This document shows positions 7,655-13,890 of a stretch of DNA of 13,890 nt, piece by piece (the first letter of the stretch is position 1; each line of letters opens with the position of its first letter). This DNA comes from Lonsdalea britannica. GTDB taxonomy: Bacteria > Pseudomonadota > Gammaproteobacteria > Enterobacterales > Enterobacteriaceae. Both the position numbers and the translations under genes were made by a program. The notes beneath the pieces were generated by a model that worked only from the letters and a program-made list of their open reading frames with translations, searched no databases and was not told the origin of the DNA. The stretch is from the NCBI RefSeq assembly GCF_946477055.1, contig NZ_CAMKXG010000072.1, positions 1 through 13,890 on the forward strand, in the 5' to 3' direction.

Positions 7655-8764
7655 TTAATCCGGGATCAGCCAGGCGGCTTTAGCGATGTCAACAACGTGC
7701 CTGAGCTTGGCCCACTGCTCCGCTTCGCTTAATACGGTATCCCCATTTCCTGAGGCAAAACCGCAGGTCGGACTCAGCGCCAACCTGCGCAGCGGCATAT
7801 ACAGGGATGCCGTGTTGATGGCCATCGTGACCAGCGACGGGTCTTCCAACACGGCTTGTCGACTGCTCACAATCCCAAGTACGACCCTCTGGTGAGTAAC
7901 GTGACGAAGCAACTCCAGCTCCGCCGGGCGGCGGTCGTCATATTCCACCATCAGGCTATCCACCTGCGCGTGCGCCATCGCATAAGCAATGGCATTGAAA
8001 CCATCGCCATAGCGCCACTGACCGGAAAACTCGCCCCGGCACAGATGCAGACTAATAGACATGTCTTCCGGTTTGTCCACTAACGCCTGATTCAGCGTAC
8101 GAATGCACAGATCCAGCAGATACTGCGGGTCGTTCCCCATCCCCTGTTCATGCGCAATGACGGCGTGGTCGGAGAGATAAGCCCACATCATGTCGTCCAG
8201 CTGCAAATAGCGGCAGCCCGCCTCATAAAATGCCCGTATCGCCTGTCGATAGGCGTGGGACAACGCGCTAGCGTAGGCCTCAATCGACGGATAACAGCCG
8301 TTATCACGCAGAGAGGGATGCAGCAGCATGGTCGGGCTTGGTAGCGTCTGCTTGGCCAGCAGTTCGGATTCGCCACCAATGGCCTGATGCAGAAAGCGAA
8401 AATGCGCCAGGAACGGGTGAGAGGCTTCAAATTCAATCTCTCCCACGATCTCAATGCCGATCTCGCCCTTCTTTCGCCCGGCGGACGGTTCGGGGAGCCG
8501 CTTGATTCCCGAGAGATGTTCGAAGAAATCGGTCTGCCAACAAGCGCGCCTCAGTTCACCGTCAGTCAGAACACGCAACCCGCAGGCTTTCTGCTGGTCT
8601 ATCGCATGCCGTATTTCTTCATCTTCGATGTTGGTCAATGCGTCGCGAGAAAGCCGCCCCTGCTCCCAATCCTGACGCGCTTGTCGTAGCCGAGACGGGC
8701 GTACGAAACTGCCGATGTGTTCGGCATGGAAAGGCGGGGACAGCTTGTGAGTGTTACGACTCAT
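7655..8764 (-). CDS. Cobalamin-independent methionine synthase-like protein (single domain, YxjG/YxjH type)
   Basis: A 369-residue protein of the MetE C-terminal-domain superfamily, half the size of full MetE (about 750), lacking the N-terminal barrel. Such proteins (e.g. Bacillus YxjG/YxjH) are thought to transfer a methyl group to homocysteine or a related thiol; the methyl donor for this class is less certain. The zinc site is complete: H240 and C242 in SLHLCRGEF, E274 in MVEYDD, C334 in SPTCGFASG. Other family blocks are HIGSFVRP at 16-23, LTDGELRR at 66-73 and LQLDDMMWA at 187-195. AAGGA lies 9 bases before the ATG. The gene is monocistronic with a terminator downstream. No MetJ-like repeat or SAM riboswitch was recognised upstream. 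Confidence 0.88.
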   Translation of the reverse strand: MSRNTHKLSPPFHAEHIGSFVRPSRLRQARQDWEQGRLSRDALTNIEDEEIRHAIDQQKACGLRVLTDGELRRACWQTDFFEHLSGIKRLPEPSAGRKKGEIGIEIVGEIEFEASHPFLAHFRFLHQAIGGESELLAKQTLPSPTMLLHPSLRDNGCYPSIEAYASALSHAYRQAIRAFYEAGCRYLQLDDMMWAYLSDHAVIAHEQGMGNDPQYLLDLCIRTLNQALVDKPEDMSISLHLCRGEFSGQWRYGDGFNAIAYAMAHAQVDSLMVEYDDRRPAELELLRHVTHQRVVLGIVSSRQAVLEDPSLVTMAINTASLYMPLRRLALSPTCGFASGNGDTVLSEAEQWAKLRHVVDIAKAAWLIPD

Positions 8765-9239
8765 GAAAACGGATCCTTTTGATTAACTGTCGTGATTTGC
8801 GCTTCTCTGCGCTCTGTTTTTCACTTAACGCCATCACCAGGGTCACATTGTCGGCAGACATCGCCCTTTTCCGGCAAACACTGCGGCTCGACCCTCGGTC
8901 GGTGATGACAAAAACATTGCTTAACTTATTGAAGTTACTAGCAAGAGTCACTTTAAGTAATTATTTTTTTTGAAACATTTAGATCCGGTTTTTCACCGAG
9001 TCCATCACAGGAAGATTCGGTATCGAAGAGTGAAAATGGGAAAAACGTCGAATACACCGGGGGCGAATAAGGCGGTCAGGCAACTTATTCAGCGCAAGGA
9101 TACCCGAATAAGCGTGTTGAAGTCGTCGGACTTCCGGGGGTCAGGCGCCGTTTTTGTTCGTTTTTTTTTTGAAAGACGAATGGCGCAGAAAATGTGATGC
9201 GGAAGGCTGGCGATAAGGGGCTCGCCCGGACCATAACGT

Positions 9240-9271
9240 AAAAATAGGCGGACCGAAAAGTGCGGTCCGCC
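9240..9271 (-). terminator. Strong intrinsic terminator, minus strand
   Basis: A perfect 9-bp GC-rich stem GGCGGACCG/CGGTCCGCC (9247-9255 with 9263-9271), 7-base loop, followed on the minus strand by TATTTTTACG. This is the best intrinsic terminator in the window. The closest minus-strand gene stops 235 bases upstream (9506), so it ends either a long 3' UTR or a separate small RNA. Confidence 0.75.
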
Positions 9272-9292
9272 GATAACAACAAGGTGCGTAAC

Positions 9293-9427
9293 ATGAAGAT
9301 TTGTCGGTGGCTAACGACAGATAAAACAAGGCGCATCATCAAAAAGATAAATGCAGATATTCCGGTCGCCGTTCAATACGCCAATGAAGCTGATACGGTG
9401 CGAAAGTTTATATATCTATCAGGATAG
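9293..9427 (+). CDS. Possible 44-residue small protein
   Basis: An ATG frame of 44 codons with AAGGTG 6 bases upstream. The peptide starts MKICRWLTTDKTRRIIKK and ends VRKFIYLSG: basic at the N-terminus, mixed amphipathic after that, no membrane segment. I recognise no family. The ribosome binding site and balanced composition are the only support; it could be chance or the remnant of a longer gene. Confidence 0.25.
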   Translation: MKICRWLTTDKTRRIIKKINADIPVAVQYANEADTVRKFIYLSG

Positions 9428-9505
9428 GATTCCTGACTGACCGGAATGGCCTTTATCCAAAACGTGTGACACTCACGGCAAACCCGGAAAACAACAAAAT
9501 CGTTG

Positions 9506-10135
9506 TTATGAGTTTGTGGAGGAAACTTCAGAAGACCCTACCATCCCCCAGGCCATATCTTCCGAAGCGCCCCCCATCATCTGCTGTATCTTTTCGTAAA
9601 TTTCGGCGGCGGAGAGGCCTTTATATATTCCTTTGCTATAGAAGCTGAACATATCGCTGTCCGCACTGCTGCTGTCTTGCCCCATTTTCACGAGTTCTTC
9701 GGTGGTAACCGGTTCGCCGGAAAAAGCGTCGTACGCCTCCCAACTGCCGTCGGGATAACTGATCATGGACACCAACGTGCCGCCATACATCGGGATCCCA
9801 TTCATCATTTGCAGAGAACGTTCAAGCGACTCGGACTGCACCTCTTCTCTGTCGTCCTTTGCCTGCTGGGCTTCGCGAGACTGTAATTGAGTCTCCAGAT
9901 CCTCCAGCCGCTCGTCGGTCGATTGAGTTGAATCCGATGCGCTCACGGTCCCCGTGGTGAACGTCTGCGCGGCAACGTCGCTGAAACTCGTCCCCGACTG
10001 ACTATTGCTCAACGGAAAACCACTTGTGCTATCCGCGGTGGATGAGCCGCTCTTATTCGCCACGCTAATTGATGTCACGAGGGGATAATAAGGCTTTATA
10101 TTTTGAGTGTGTGTCTCAATACCAGATATAGCCAC
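9506..10135 (-). CDS. Unrecognised Ser/Thr-rich, cysteine-free protein (209 aa)
   Basis: Function unknown. The frame starts at GTG with an ideal AAGGAG 7 bases upstream (10143-10148), so it is very probably translated. Residues 1-70 are low-complexity and rich in Ser, Thr, Gly and Ala without a signal peptide or membrane segment. Residues 72-108 are charged, Gln/Glu/Arg-rich and likely a helix or coiled coil (DERLEDLETQLQSREAQQ). Residues 109-195 look globular (GIPMYGGTLVSMISYPDGSW, a helix SAAEIYEKIQQMM), and the end is Ser-rich again. There is no cysteine at all. A disordered Ser/Thr N-terminus, no Sec signal and no Cys are seen in some type III or type I secreted and flagellar proteins, but nothing here proves secretion. 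It stands divergent to the siaABCD-like operon across 433 bases. Confidence 0.75.
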   Translation of the reverse strand: MAISGIETHTQNIKPYYPLVTSISVANKSGSSTADSTSGFPLSNSQSGTSFSDVAAQTFTTGTVSASDSTQSTDERLEDLETQLQSREAQQAKDDREEVQSESLERSLQMMNGIPMYGGTLVSMISYPDGSWEAYDAFSGEPVTTEELVKMGQDSSSADSDMFSFYSKGIYKGLSAAEIYEKIQQMMGGASEDMAWGMVGSSEVSSTNS

Positions 10136-10175
10136 GATACGTCTCCTTGTTATATTTCAATTAATGCCGTCACAC

Positions 10176-10204
10176 CGTAAAAATTACGAGTTATCGTAAT
10201 AACT
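10176..10204. repeat. Nested palindromes, possible operator
   Basis: Three adjoining half-sites: CGTAA (10176-10180), TTACG (10184-10188), CGTAA (10195-10199), giving two overlapping inverted repeats. A further palindrome AGTTAT-CGTA-ATAACT spans 10189-10204. They sit 40-70 bases before the GTG of the unrecognised minus-strand gene, a fitting place for a repressor site or an RNA structure. No known regulator's box is recognised. Confidence 0.4.
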
Positions 10205-10533
10205 AACACCGAAACATTGAAATAGCGTTCAAATGCCGTCATCCCGACAGCGATTATTGGAAATGCAAACAGGCTCCTGGTGGCGAATATCAAGCAGTAG
10301 AGAAAACAGGCTCAGCTGTCGCCTTGTCATGAAAGGCATTTATCAATTAGGGACGGCTGACGTCAAAGTCAAAAAAGAGTCTGTTCACTAAAATATATCG
10401 GCTAATGTATTTTTTGGTTAAGACTAAAAAAGAATAAAAATAGGGGATTCATGGCATTCGCCACTATTTCACCCTTGCGCGACACCCCCGTCAAAAACGG
10501 ATGTCATGATTCCGTCACGCGTCATTGTTATTT

Positions 10534-10563
10534 TTTACAAACGACTACCAGCATAAAGATAAT
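10534..10563 (+). promoter_or_regulatory. Possible sigma-70 promoter of the sia-like operon
   Basis: TTTACA (10534-10539), an 18-base spacer and GATAAT (10558-10563) resemble -35 and -10 boxes. The predicted start falls on or next to the ATG at 10569, which would make the first mRNA almost leaderless. That agrees with the lack of a good Shine-Dalgarno there. A further-upstream promoter is equally possible. Confidence 0.3.
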
Positions 10564-10568
10564 ACGCT

Positions 10569-11846
10569 ATGGGCTCGTTCGCCATTTCGACTCGCCACTT
10601 TTTTTCTCTTGATGTCCCCAGCGCACAGCATTTGTGTACTGAGACGCCCGAGGTATCGCCGTCGACAGACAATGCGACGGTGCTACAGCTTTTTAGCGAA
10701 AACGAAGCGCTGGTCAGCCTGCCGGTCGTAAAAGACGGCCGCCCCTGCGGGCTGATCAATCGCCACCTTTTCCTATCTCAAATGTCGCGCCAGTACTACC
10801 GCGAGCTGTACGATCGTAAAAGCTGTACCACGTTCATGGATGGCGCCCCGTTGATCATCGAAGCCGATACCGCGCTACAACAGGTTGCGGAACAGGCGGT
10901 GGATGCGGGAGGAAAATGCCTGACGGACGGTTTCCTCATTGTGGATAACGGCCGCTATCTCGGCATGGGTCTGGGGATTGATTTGATCAAAACCGTCGCC
11001 GATATGCATGCGCGACGGCACCGGCAAATCGTGCAGAGTATCGAGTACGCCAGCGTCATTCAGACCGCCATGCTGACCACTTCCCGACAGGCGATGTCCG
11101 CCACGCTCGCCGACTGGTGTCTGGTCTGGGAGCCGCGCGATTGTGTCGGCGGCGACTGCTACTATTTCAAAACCAGTCCCGGCGGATGGCTGGCTGTTAT
11201 CGCCGACTGCACCGGACACGGCGTGCCGGGCGCGTTTATGACGTTGATCTTTTCCGCCGCGCTGGAGCAGGCGCTTTCCCAACACGGTCCGGAGCACCCT
11301 GCATTGCTGCTGTGCGCCATTAATCGCTATATCAAAAACACGCTGGGCCAGGCCGCCGCCTTCGGCCAAACCTCCGCCTCCAACGACGGGTGCGACGCTA
11401 TCGCGCTGTTCGTGGATACTTCCAGCGAACGCCTGTACTGGAGCAGTGCGCGGATGTCCGCCTTTATCATCGGCGAGGCGCAAAACGCCTGTGTCGAACT
11501 GGAGTCCGACCGAATGGGCATCGGCTATACCGATACGCCTTATGACTACCAATGGCCGACATTTCAGCGCCATTTGGCCGCAAAGGACGCTTTTTTTACG
11601 ACCACAGATGGGCTGACGGAACAGGTAGGCGGTGAGCGCAACATCATGTTCGGCAAACGTCGGCTACAGCGCCTGCTAGAAAAAGCGTCGTCGCTATCCA
11701 TGCCGGCACTGGCTGAACAGCTGGCGCAGCAGCATAAAATCTGGCAAGGCGCACAGCGTCGGCGAGACGATGTCACCTTCTGGGGATTCCGGCATCAGCC
11801 TGAACGCACCGTGCCGCCCGTCCTCCGTCACCCAGCGATGAAATAA
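10569..11846 (+). CDS. SiaA-like PP2C/SpoIIE protein phosphatase with N-terminal CBS pair
   Basis: A 425-residue cytoplasmic phosphatase. Residues about 20-75 and 84-145 form two CBS repeats (SLPVVKDGRPCGLINRHLF; GFLIVDNGRYLGMGLG), a module that usually binds adenine nucleotides. A linker helix (150-170) leads to the PP2C domain about 180-407: DCVGGD at 191-196, DCTGHGVPGAFM at 213-224, TTDGLTE at 345-351 and RRDDVTF at 398-404. The metal-binding aspartates D196, D213, D347 and D401 are all present, so it should be active. By operon context its substrate is the phosphorylated SiaC-like protein. P. aeruginosa SiaA instead has a periplasmic sensor, membrane segments and HAMP; here there is no membrane segment. 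An in-frame TAA at 10560 rules out an upstream start; the ribosome binding site is poor. The next gene's ATG touches its stop. Confidence 0.9.
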   Translation: MGSFAISTRHFFSLDVPSAQHLCTETPEVSPSTDNATVLQLFSENEALVSLPVVKDGRPCGLINRHLFLSQMSRQYYRELYDRKSCTTFMDGAPLIIEADTALQQVAEQAVDAGGKCLTDGFLIVDNGRYLGMGLGIDLIKTVADMHARRHRQIVQSIEYASVIQTAMLTTSRQAMSATLADWCLVWEPRDCVGGDCYYFKTSPGGWLAVIADCTGHGVPGAFMTLIFSAALEQALSQHGPEHPALLLCAINRYIKNTLGQAAAFGQTSASNDGCDAIALFVDTSSERLYWSSARMSAFIIGEAQNACVELESDRMGIGYTDTPYDYQWPTFQRHLAAKDAFFTTTDGLTEQVGGERNIMFGKRRLQRLLEKASSLSMPALAEQLAQQHKIWQGAQRRRDDVTFWGFRHQPERTVPPVLRHPAMK

Positions 11847-11852
11847 ATGACG

Positions 11853-11860
11853 AAAGGGGA
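11853..11860 (+). promoter_or_regulatory. Ribosome binding site that decides the siaB start
   Basis: AAAGGGGA lies 7 bases before the ATG at 11868. The ATG at 11847, directly after the phosphatase stop, has no comparable site and would add only MTKGEAA, itself the translation of the Shine-Dalgarno region. Confidence 0.65.
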
Positions 11861-11867
11861 AGCCGCC

Positions 11868-12419
11868 ATGACCGAGAACACCGCCATCACGCATTCCGTC
11901 TTGCCTCAGCAGCCTCTCACGCTCTGCTACATCGGCTATTTTTCCCAAAATATCATCTGCTCTCTGGCCGAAATTATTCGCCTGCAGTTGGAAAAGAGCA
12001 GTACGCCAGCTAGCCTCCGCCGCAAGCTGTTTTCCAGCTTTGTGGAAATGTCGCAAAACGTCATTCGCTATTCCGCCTCCGTGTTGCCGCTCAACGATCC
12101 CCAACACGAGGCTCGCCACGGCTCCATCCGTATCGACTACCGGGAAGGGAAGTACATCTTGCTATGCAGTAACCAGATCCTCCCGGCCGATATCGACAGA
12201 CTTCGGGTTCGTCTTGAGCCCCTGAGCGTCATGACGCTCGATGAAATCAAACTGGCCTATAAAACTTCGCTACGTGAAGAAACACCGGCGGAAAGCAAAG
12301 GCGCCGATCTCGGGCTGCTCACCGTCGCCCGGGATGCCAGCGAACCTTTGCAATTCGACTTTCAACACGACGAAGCCAGCGGGCTTTCCATCTTTACAAT
12401 AAAAGCGGTGATGACATGA
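11868..12419 (+). CDS. siaB: SiaB-like protein kinase (GHKL/anti-sigma-type)
   Basis: A 183-residue soluble kinase-like protein. In P. aeruginosa, SiaB phosphorylates SiaC on a threonine and so keeps it from activating SiaD. Visible: an N-box-like helix FVEMSQNVIRYS (59-69) with E60 and N64 as the expected catalytic/Mg-binding residues, and a glycine-containing nucleotide-lid segment SKGADLGLLTVAR (143-155). The C-terminal strand pair ends IFTIKAVMT. No transmembrane segment. The ATG at 11868 is preferred for its ribosome binding site (an ATG at 11847 is possible). Its TGA overlaps the siaC-like start by four bases (ATGA), which implies translational coupling and matched amounts of kinase and substrate. 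Assignment rests on motif plus operon order and is quite firm. Confidence 0.87.
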   Translation: MTENTAITHSVLPQQPLTLCYIGYFSQNIICSLAEIIRLQLEKSSTPASLRRKLFSSFVEMSQNVIRYSASVLPLNDPQHEARHGSIRIDYREGKYILLCSNQILPADIDRLRVRLEPLSVMTLDEIKLAYKTSLREETPAESKGADLGLLTVARDASEPLQFDFQHDEASGLSIFTIKAVMT

Positions 12420-12832
12420 TGACGGACACCACAGCGACTGAAAATCTCCATATTGCCGGGACGGCAAGTACGCCGACCGTGGCATTTTGCTTTGACACAC
12501 ACCAGCTTTCTCTTTCCGGCGAATCCTATCCCGAAAATGCCGCCGCATTTTATGGCCCTCTGATGGATTGCCTGCAGCGTTATCTGAGCGCCCTACCCGC
12601 GGCGGGCGAATCGCCACGTGTTGAAATGCACATCGCGCTGACCTATTTCAATAGCTCCAGCACCAAAATGCTGTTCGGTCTGTTGAACTGTCTGGCGCAG
12701 GCGGCGGCACGACACGTTCCCGTGGCGCTTCACTGGTATCACCATCCGGATGACGACATTGCGGAAACATTCGGACAGGAGCTCAACATGGACTTTCCGG
12801 CGTTAGACTTTCAGCGCCATCACCTGGAGTAA
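12416..12832 (+). CDS. siaC: SiaC-like phospho-regulated partner protein (DUF1987)
   Basis: A 138-residue protein of the SiaC/DUF1987 family, related in fold to anti-sigma-factor antagonists. In P. aeruginosa, unphosphorylated SiaC binds and activates the diguanylate cyclase SiaD; phosphorylation by SiaB at Thr68 blocks this and SiaA reverses it. Family signs: the N-terminal block GTASTPTVAF (15-24), SLSGESYPENA (32-42), and the phospho-loop YFNSSSTKMLFGLL (77-90) at the start of a helix. The residue aligned with Thr68 is a serine here (S80, in FNSSS). A second ATG follows immediately; both give nearly the same protein. It overlaps siaB by four bases and is followed by siaD after four bases. 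Confidence 0.88.
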   Translation: MMTDTTATENLHIAGTASTPTVAFCFDTHQLSLSGESYPENAAAFYGPLMDCLQRYLSALPAAGESPRVEMHIALTYFNSSSTKMLFGLLNCLAQAAARHVPVALHWYHHPDDDIAETFGQELNMDFPALDFQRHHLE

Positions 12833-12836
12833 CGCC

Positions 12837-13565
12837 ATGAGCCACTATGAACTGTTTACGCCGGAGTACGACATTCTGCTCTCAGCGCGGACGATAGCGG
12901 ATCAGCAAGCGCTACCGCCGGAGGTCTATCGGGAGAGTCTCCAGATACTGACCGAGCACTACCAGCGACTGGTCAGGGAGACTCACCGACTCATCAGCCG
13001 TAGCGACCGCGCCGAACGGGAGCTGACTCAGCTCAACAACCGGCTTCATTCGCTGGCGGTCGAGCTGGAATACAAAGCCACCCACGATCCGTTGACCGAT
13101 GTCTTCAACCGTAGCGCCATCATCGATTTGATTGAACACGCGCTGGAACAGGCGCCCGCCGGGCTGATTGTGCTGGATATCGACCACTTCAAACGCGTCA
13201 ACGACACCTACGGCCATCCGGCGGGCGACGCGATCATCTGTGCGTTGATCGCCCGAATACGCCATGTGCTGCGCGGGCAAGGCAGCATCGGCCGCGTGGG
13301 TGGTGAAGAGTTCACGATACTGTTGGAGGATTACTCGCTGGCGCAAACGCTGGATATCGCCCGGCAGATCCACCTTAGCCTGAATCAGCGGCCGCTGGAG
13401 CCACTCCCTGATGATGCCGTCACCGCCAGCTTCGGCATCAGCTGGGCGCCGCCGCTGACGCATTTCGATACCTTGTATGGCACGGCGGATACCGCTCTGT
13501 ACCGCGCCAAGCATCAGGGGAGAAATCGCGTGGAGCATCTTCCGCTGGATGTGGCGTCCTCGTGA
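12837..13565 (+). CDS. siaD: SiaD-like diguanylate cyclase (GGEEF)
   Basis: A 242-residue cytoplasmic enzyme that joins two GTP into c-di-GMP, the second messenger for biofilm formation and loss of motility. Residues 1-80 form a helical stalk with a coiled coil (about 40-80), the place where SiaC binds in P. aeruginosa SiaD. The GGDEF domain covers about 84-235: DPLTDVFNR at 84-92, metal-binding D114 in LDIDHFK, N122 in VNDTYGH, active-site GGEEF at 155-159, and ASFGIS at 197-202. All catalytic residues are present. The inhibitory site is degenerate: RGQG at 146-149 in place of RxxD. There is no membrane segment. GGAG lies 7 bases before the ATG, overlapping the end of siaC. It is the last gene of the operon. 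Confidence 0.92.
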   Translation: MSHYELFTPEYDILLSARTIADQQALPPEVYRESLQILTEHYQRLVRETHRLISRSDRAERELTQLNNRLHSLAVELEYKATHDPLTDVFNRSAIIDLIEHALEQAPAGLIVLDIDHFKRVNDTYGHPAGDAIICALIARIRHVLRGQGSIGRVGGEEFTILLEDYSLAQTLDIARQIHLSLNQRPLEPLPDDAVTASFGISWAPPLTHFDTLYGTADTALYRAKHQGRNRVEHLPLDVASS

Positions 13566-13890
13566 GCAGCATTGATGCGCTGATGCTGACAACTTCATCG
13601 AGTGGAGAGACGGTGAAACCAAAAGGTCGACGGACGTCGGCTTTTGGGCATCCAGGAATAACGCCTCATCACCAACGGCATGGCGTCATGAAATCAACGA
13701 TTTTATGATGGAATAGCGAAATAAAAGCGCAGCACCATGTCTTTTCCATTTTTGAATAGCGGATAGGAACGAAATGAAGCATCACGTTCATTGAATAAAA
13801 AATGGCAGGCTGAAGTCATAATAAATGACGGGAATATGATACGTGGGATAAATAAGAAGAGACGCTTCCTGAAATCAATAGCACTATTTC
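13566..13890. other. AT-rich tail after the sia-like operon
   Basis: No supported gene in these 325 bases. A hairpin at 13619-13647 (CCAAAAG/CTTTTGG with an inner CGAC/GTCG stem) lies 53 bases after the siaD stop and may end the operon mRNA, although no T-run follows. The rest is AT-rich with stops in all frames I read. Confidence 0.5.
13619..13647 (+). terminator. Hairpin downstream of siaD
   Basis: Outer stem CCAAAAG/CTTTTGG (7 bp) and inner stem CGAC/GTCG (4 bp) separated by a small internal loop. There is no U-tract, so an intrinsic terminator is unproven; an mRNA 3'-end structure is the alternative. Confidence 0.35.

Larger units (their letters stand above)
8765..9505. other. Long AT-rich stretch without an established gene
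   Basis: These 741 bases separate the methionine-synthase-like gene from the unrecognised 209-residue protein. Contents: homopolymer T-runs at 8964-8971 (8) and 9161-9170 (10), both followed by GAAA; a strong minus-strand terminator at 9247-9271; a possible 44-residue plus-strand frame at 9293-9427; and a small inverted repeat TCAGGA/TCCTGA at 9419-9436. Longer frames in this region have neither a ribosome binding site nor family resemblance. Confidence 0.6.
10136..10568. other. Divergent regulatory region of the unknown gene and the sia-like operon
   Basis: No gene is visible in these 433 AT-rich bases. They must hold the promoters of both divergent units. Near the left side are the nested palindromes at 10176-10204; near the right, a possible sigma-70 promoter at 10534-10563. 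Confidence 0.6.

Noticed and set aside
8754..8951. A 65-codon minus-strand frame overlapping the start of the methionine-synthase-like gene by 11 bases
   Set aside because: It could suggest a leader peptide, but it has no proper Shine-Dalgarno and mixed codon use; the downstream gene has its own AAGGA.
8765..8960. MetJ boxes or SAM riboswitch before the methionine-synthase-like gene
   Set aside because: No tandem AGACGTCT-like repeats and no recognisable riboswitch core.
9161..9170. Run of ten T as a phase-variation tract or plus-strand terminator
   Set aside because: No coding frame or promoter that it could switch is supported, and no stable GC stem lies directly before it.
8970..9197. 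A 75-codon plus-strand frame running through the T10 tract
   Set aside because: It starts at TTG without a ribosome binding site and crosses a homopolymer; composition is Arg/Lys-rich and not gene-like.
9250..9276. GCCGATAA at 9269-9276 as a second FliA -10 box
   Set aside because: The -35 position at the required 11-base spacing reads GGACCGAA, unlike TAAAGTTT; the match is part of the terminator stem.
12912..13622. A 236-codon minus-strand frame opposite siaD
   Set aside because: The plus-strand GGEEF cyclase is unmistakable; this is its shadow.
1..13890. CRISPR array, tRNA or rRNA genes, insertion sequences
   Set aside because: No regularly spaced direct repeats, no tRNA-like cloverleaf, and no transposase or terminal inverted repeats were seen.

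Overview
The window comes from the chromosome of a gammaproteobacterium of the order Enterobacterales. RdgC, PpnP, AroL and YojI are all near-identical in layout and length to their Escherichia coli counterparts, and sbcC, rdgC, ppnP and aroL lie in the same neighbourhood as in E. coli but without mak, araJ, yaiA and aroM between them. The insertion of a chemoreceptor gene and the SiaABCD-like operon suggest a soft-rot or plant-associated lineage (Pectobacteriaceae such as Dickeya or Brenneria). That placement is an inference from gene content, not proven here.

Left part (1-5549): the 3' end of sbcC and the whole of rdgC, both on the plus strand, deal with DNA ends and recombination. Converging on rdgC is a methyl-accepting chemotaxis protein whose sensor domain carries the amino-acid-binding dCache residues. 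Then follow a 615-base gene-poor stretch, ppnP (nucleoside phosphorylase) and aroL (shikimate kinase II), both on the minus strand. The gene-poor stretch holds a perfect flagellar sigma-28 (FliA) promoter that points away from the chemoreceptor, into sequence with no established gene.

Middle part (5550-10135), all on the minus strand: a probable decayed fragment of an FAD-dependent oxidoreductase just upstream of aroL, a YojI-type ABC exporter, a single-domain cobalamin-independent methionine-synthase-like enzyme, a 740-base AT-rich stretch, and a 209-residue unrecognised Ser/Thr-rich, cysteine-free protein with palindromes in its leader.

Right part (10569-13565): a tight four-gene plus-strand operon. 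It encodes a CBS-CBS-PP2C phosphatase, a SiaB-like anti-sigma-type kinase, a SiaC-like partner protein and a GGEEF diguanylate cyclase. Gene order and domain content match the Pseudomonas aeruginosa siaABCD biofilm system, where SiaB phosphorylates SiaC, SiaA dephosphorylates it, and unphosphorylated SiaC binds and switches on SiaD to make c-di-GMP. The difference is that the phosphatase here has no membrane or periplasmic sensor; an intracellular CBS pair takes its place. This is the most interesting system in the window. The last 325 bases hold no gene that I can support.
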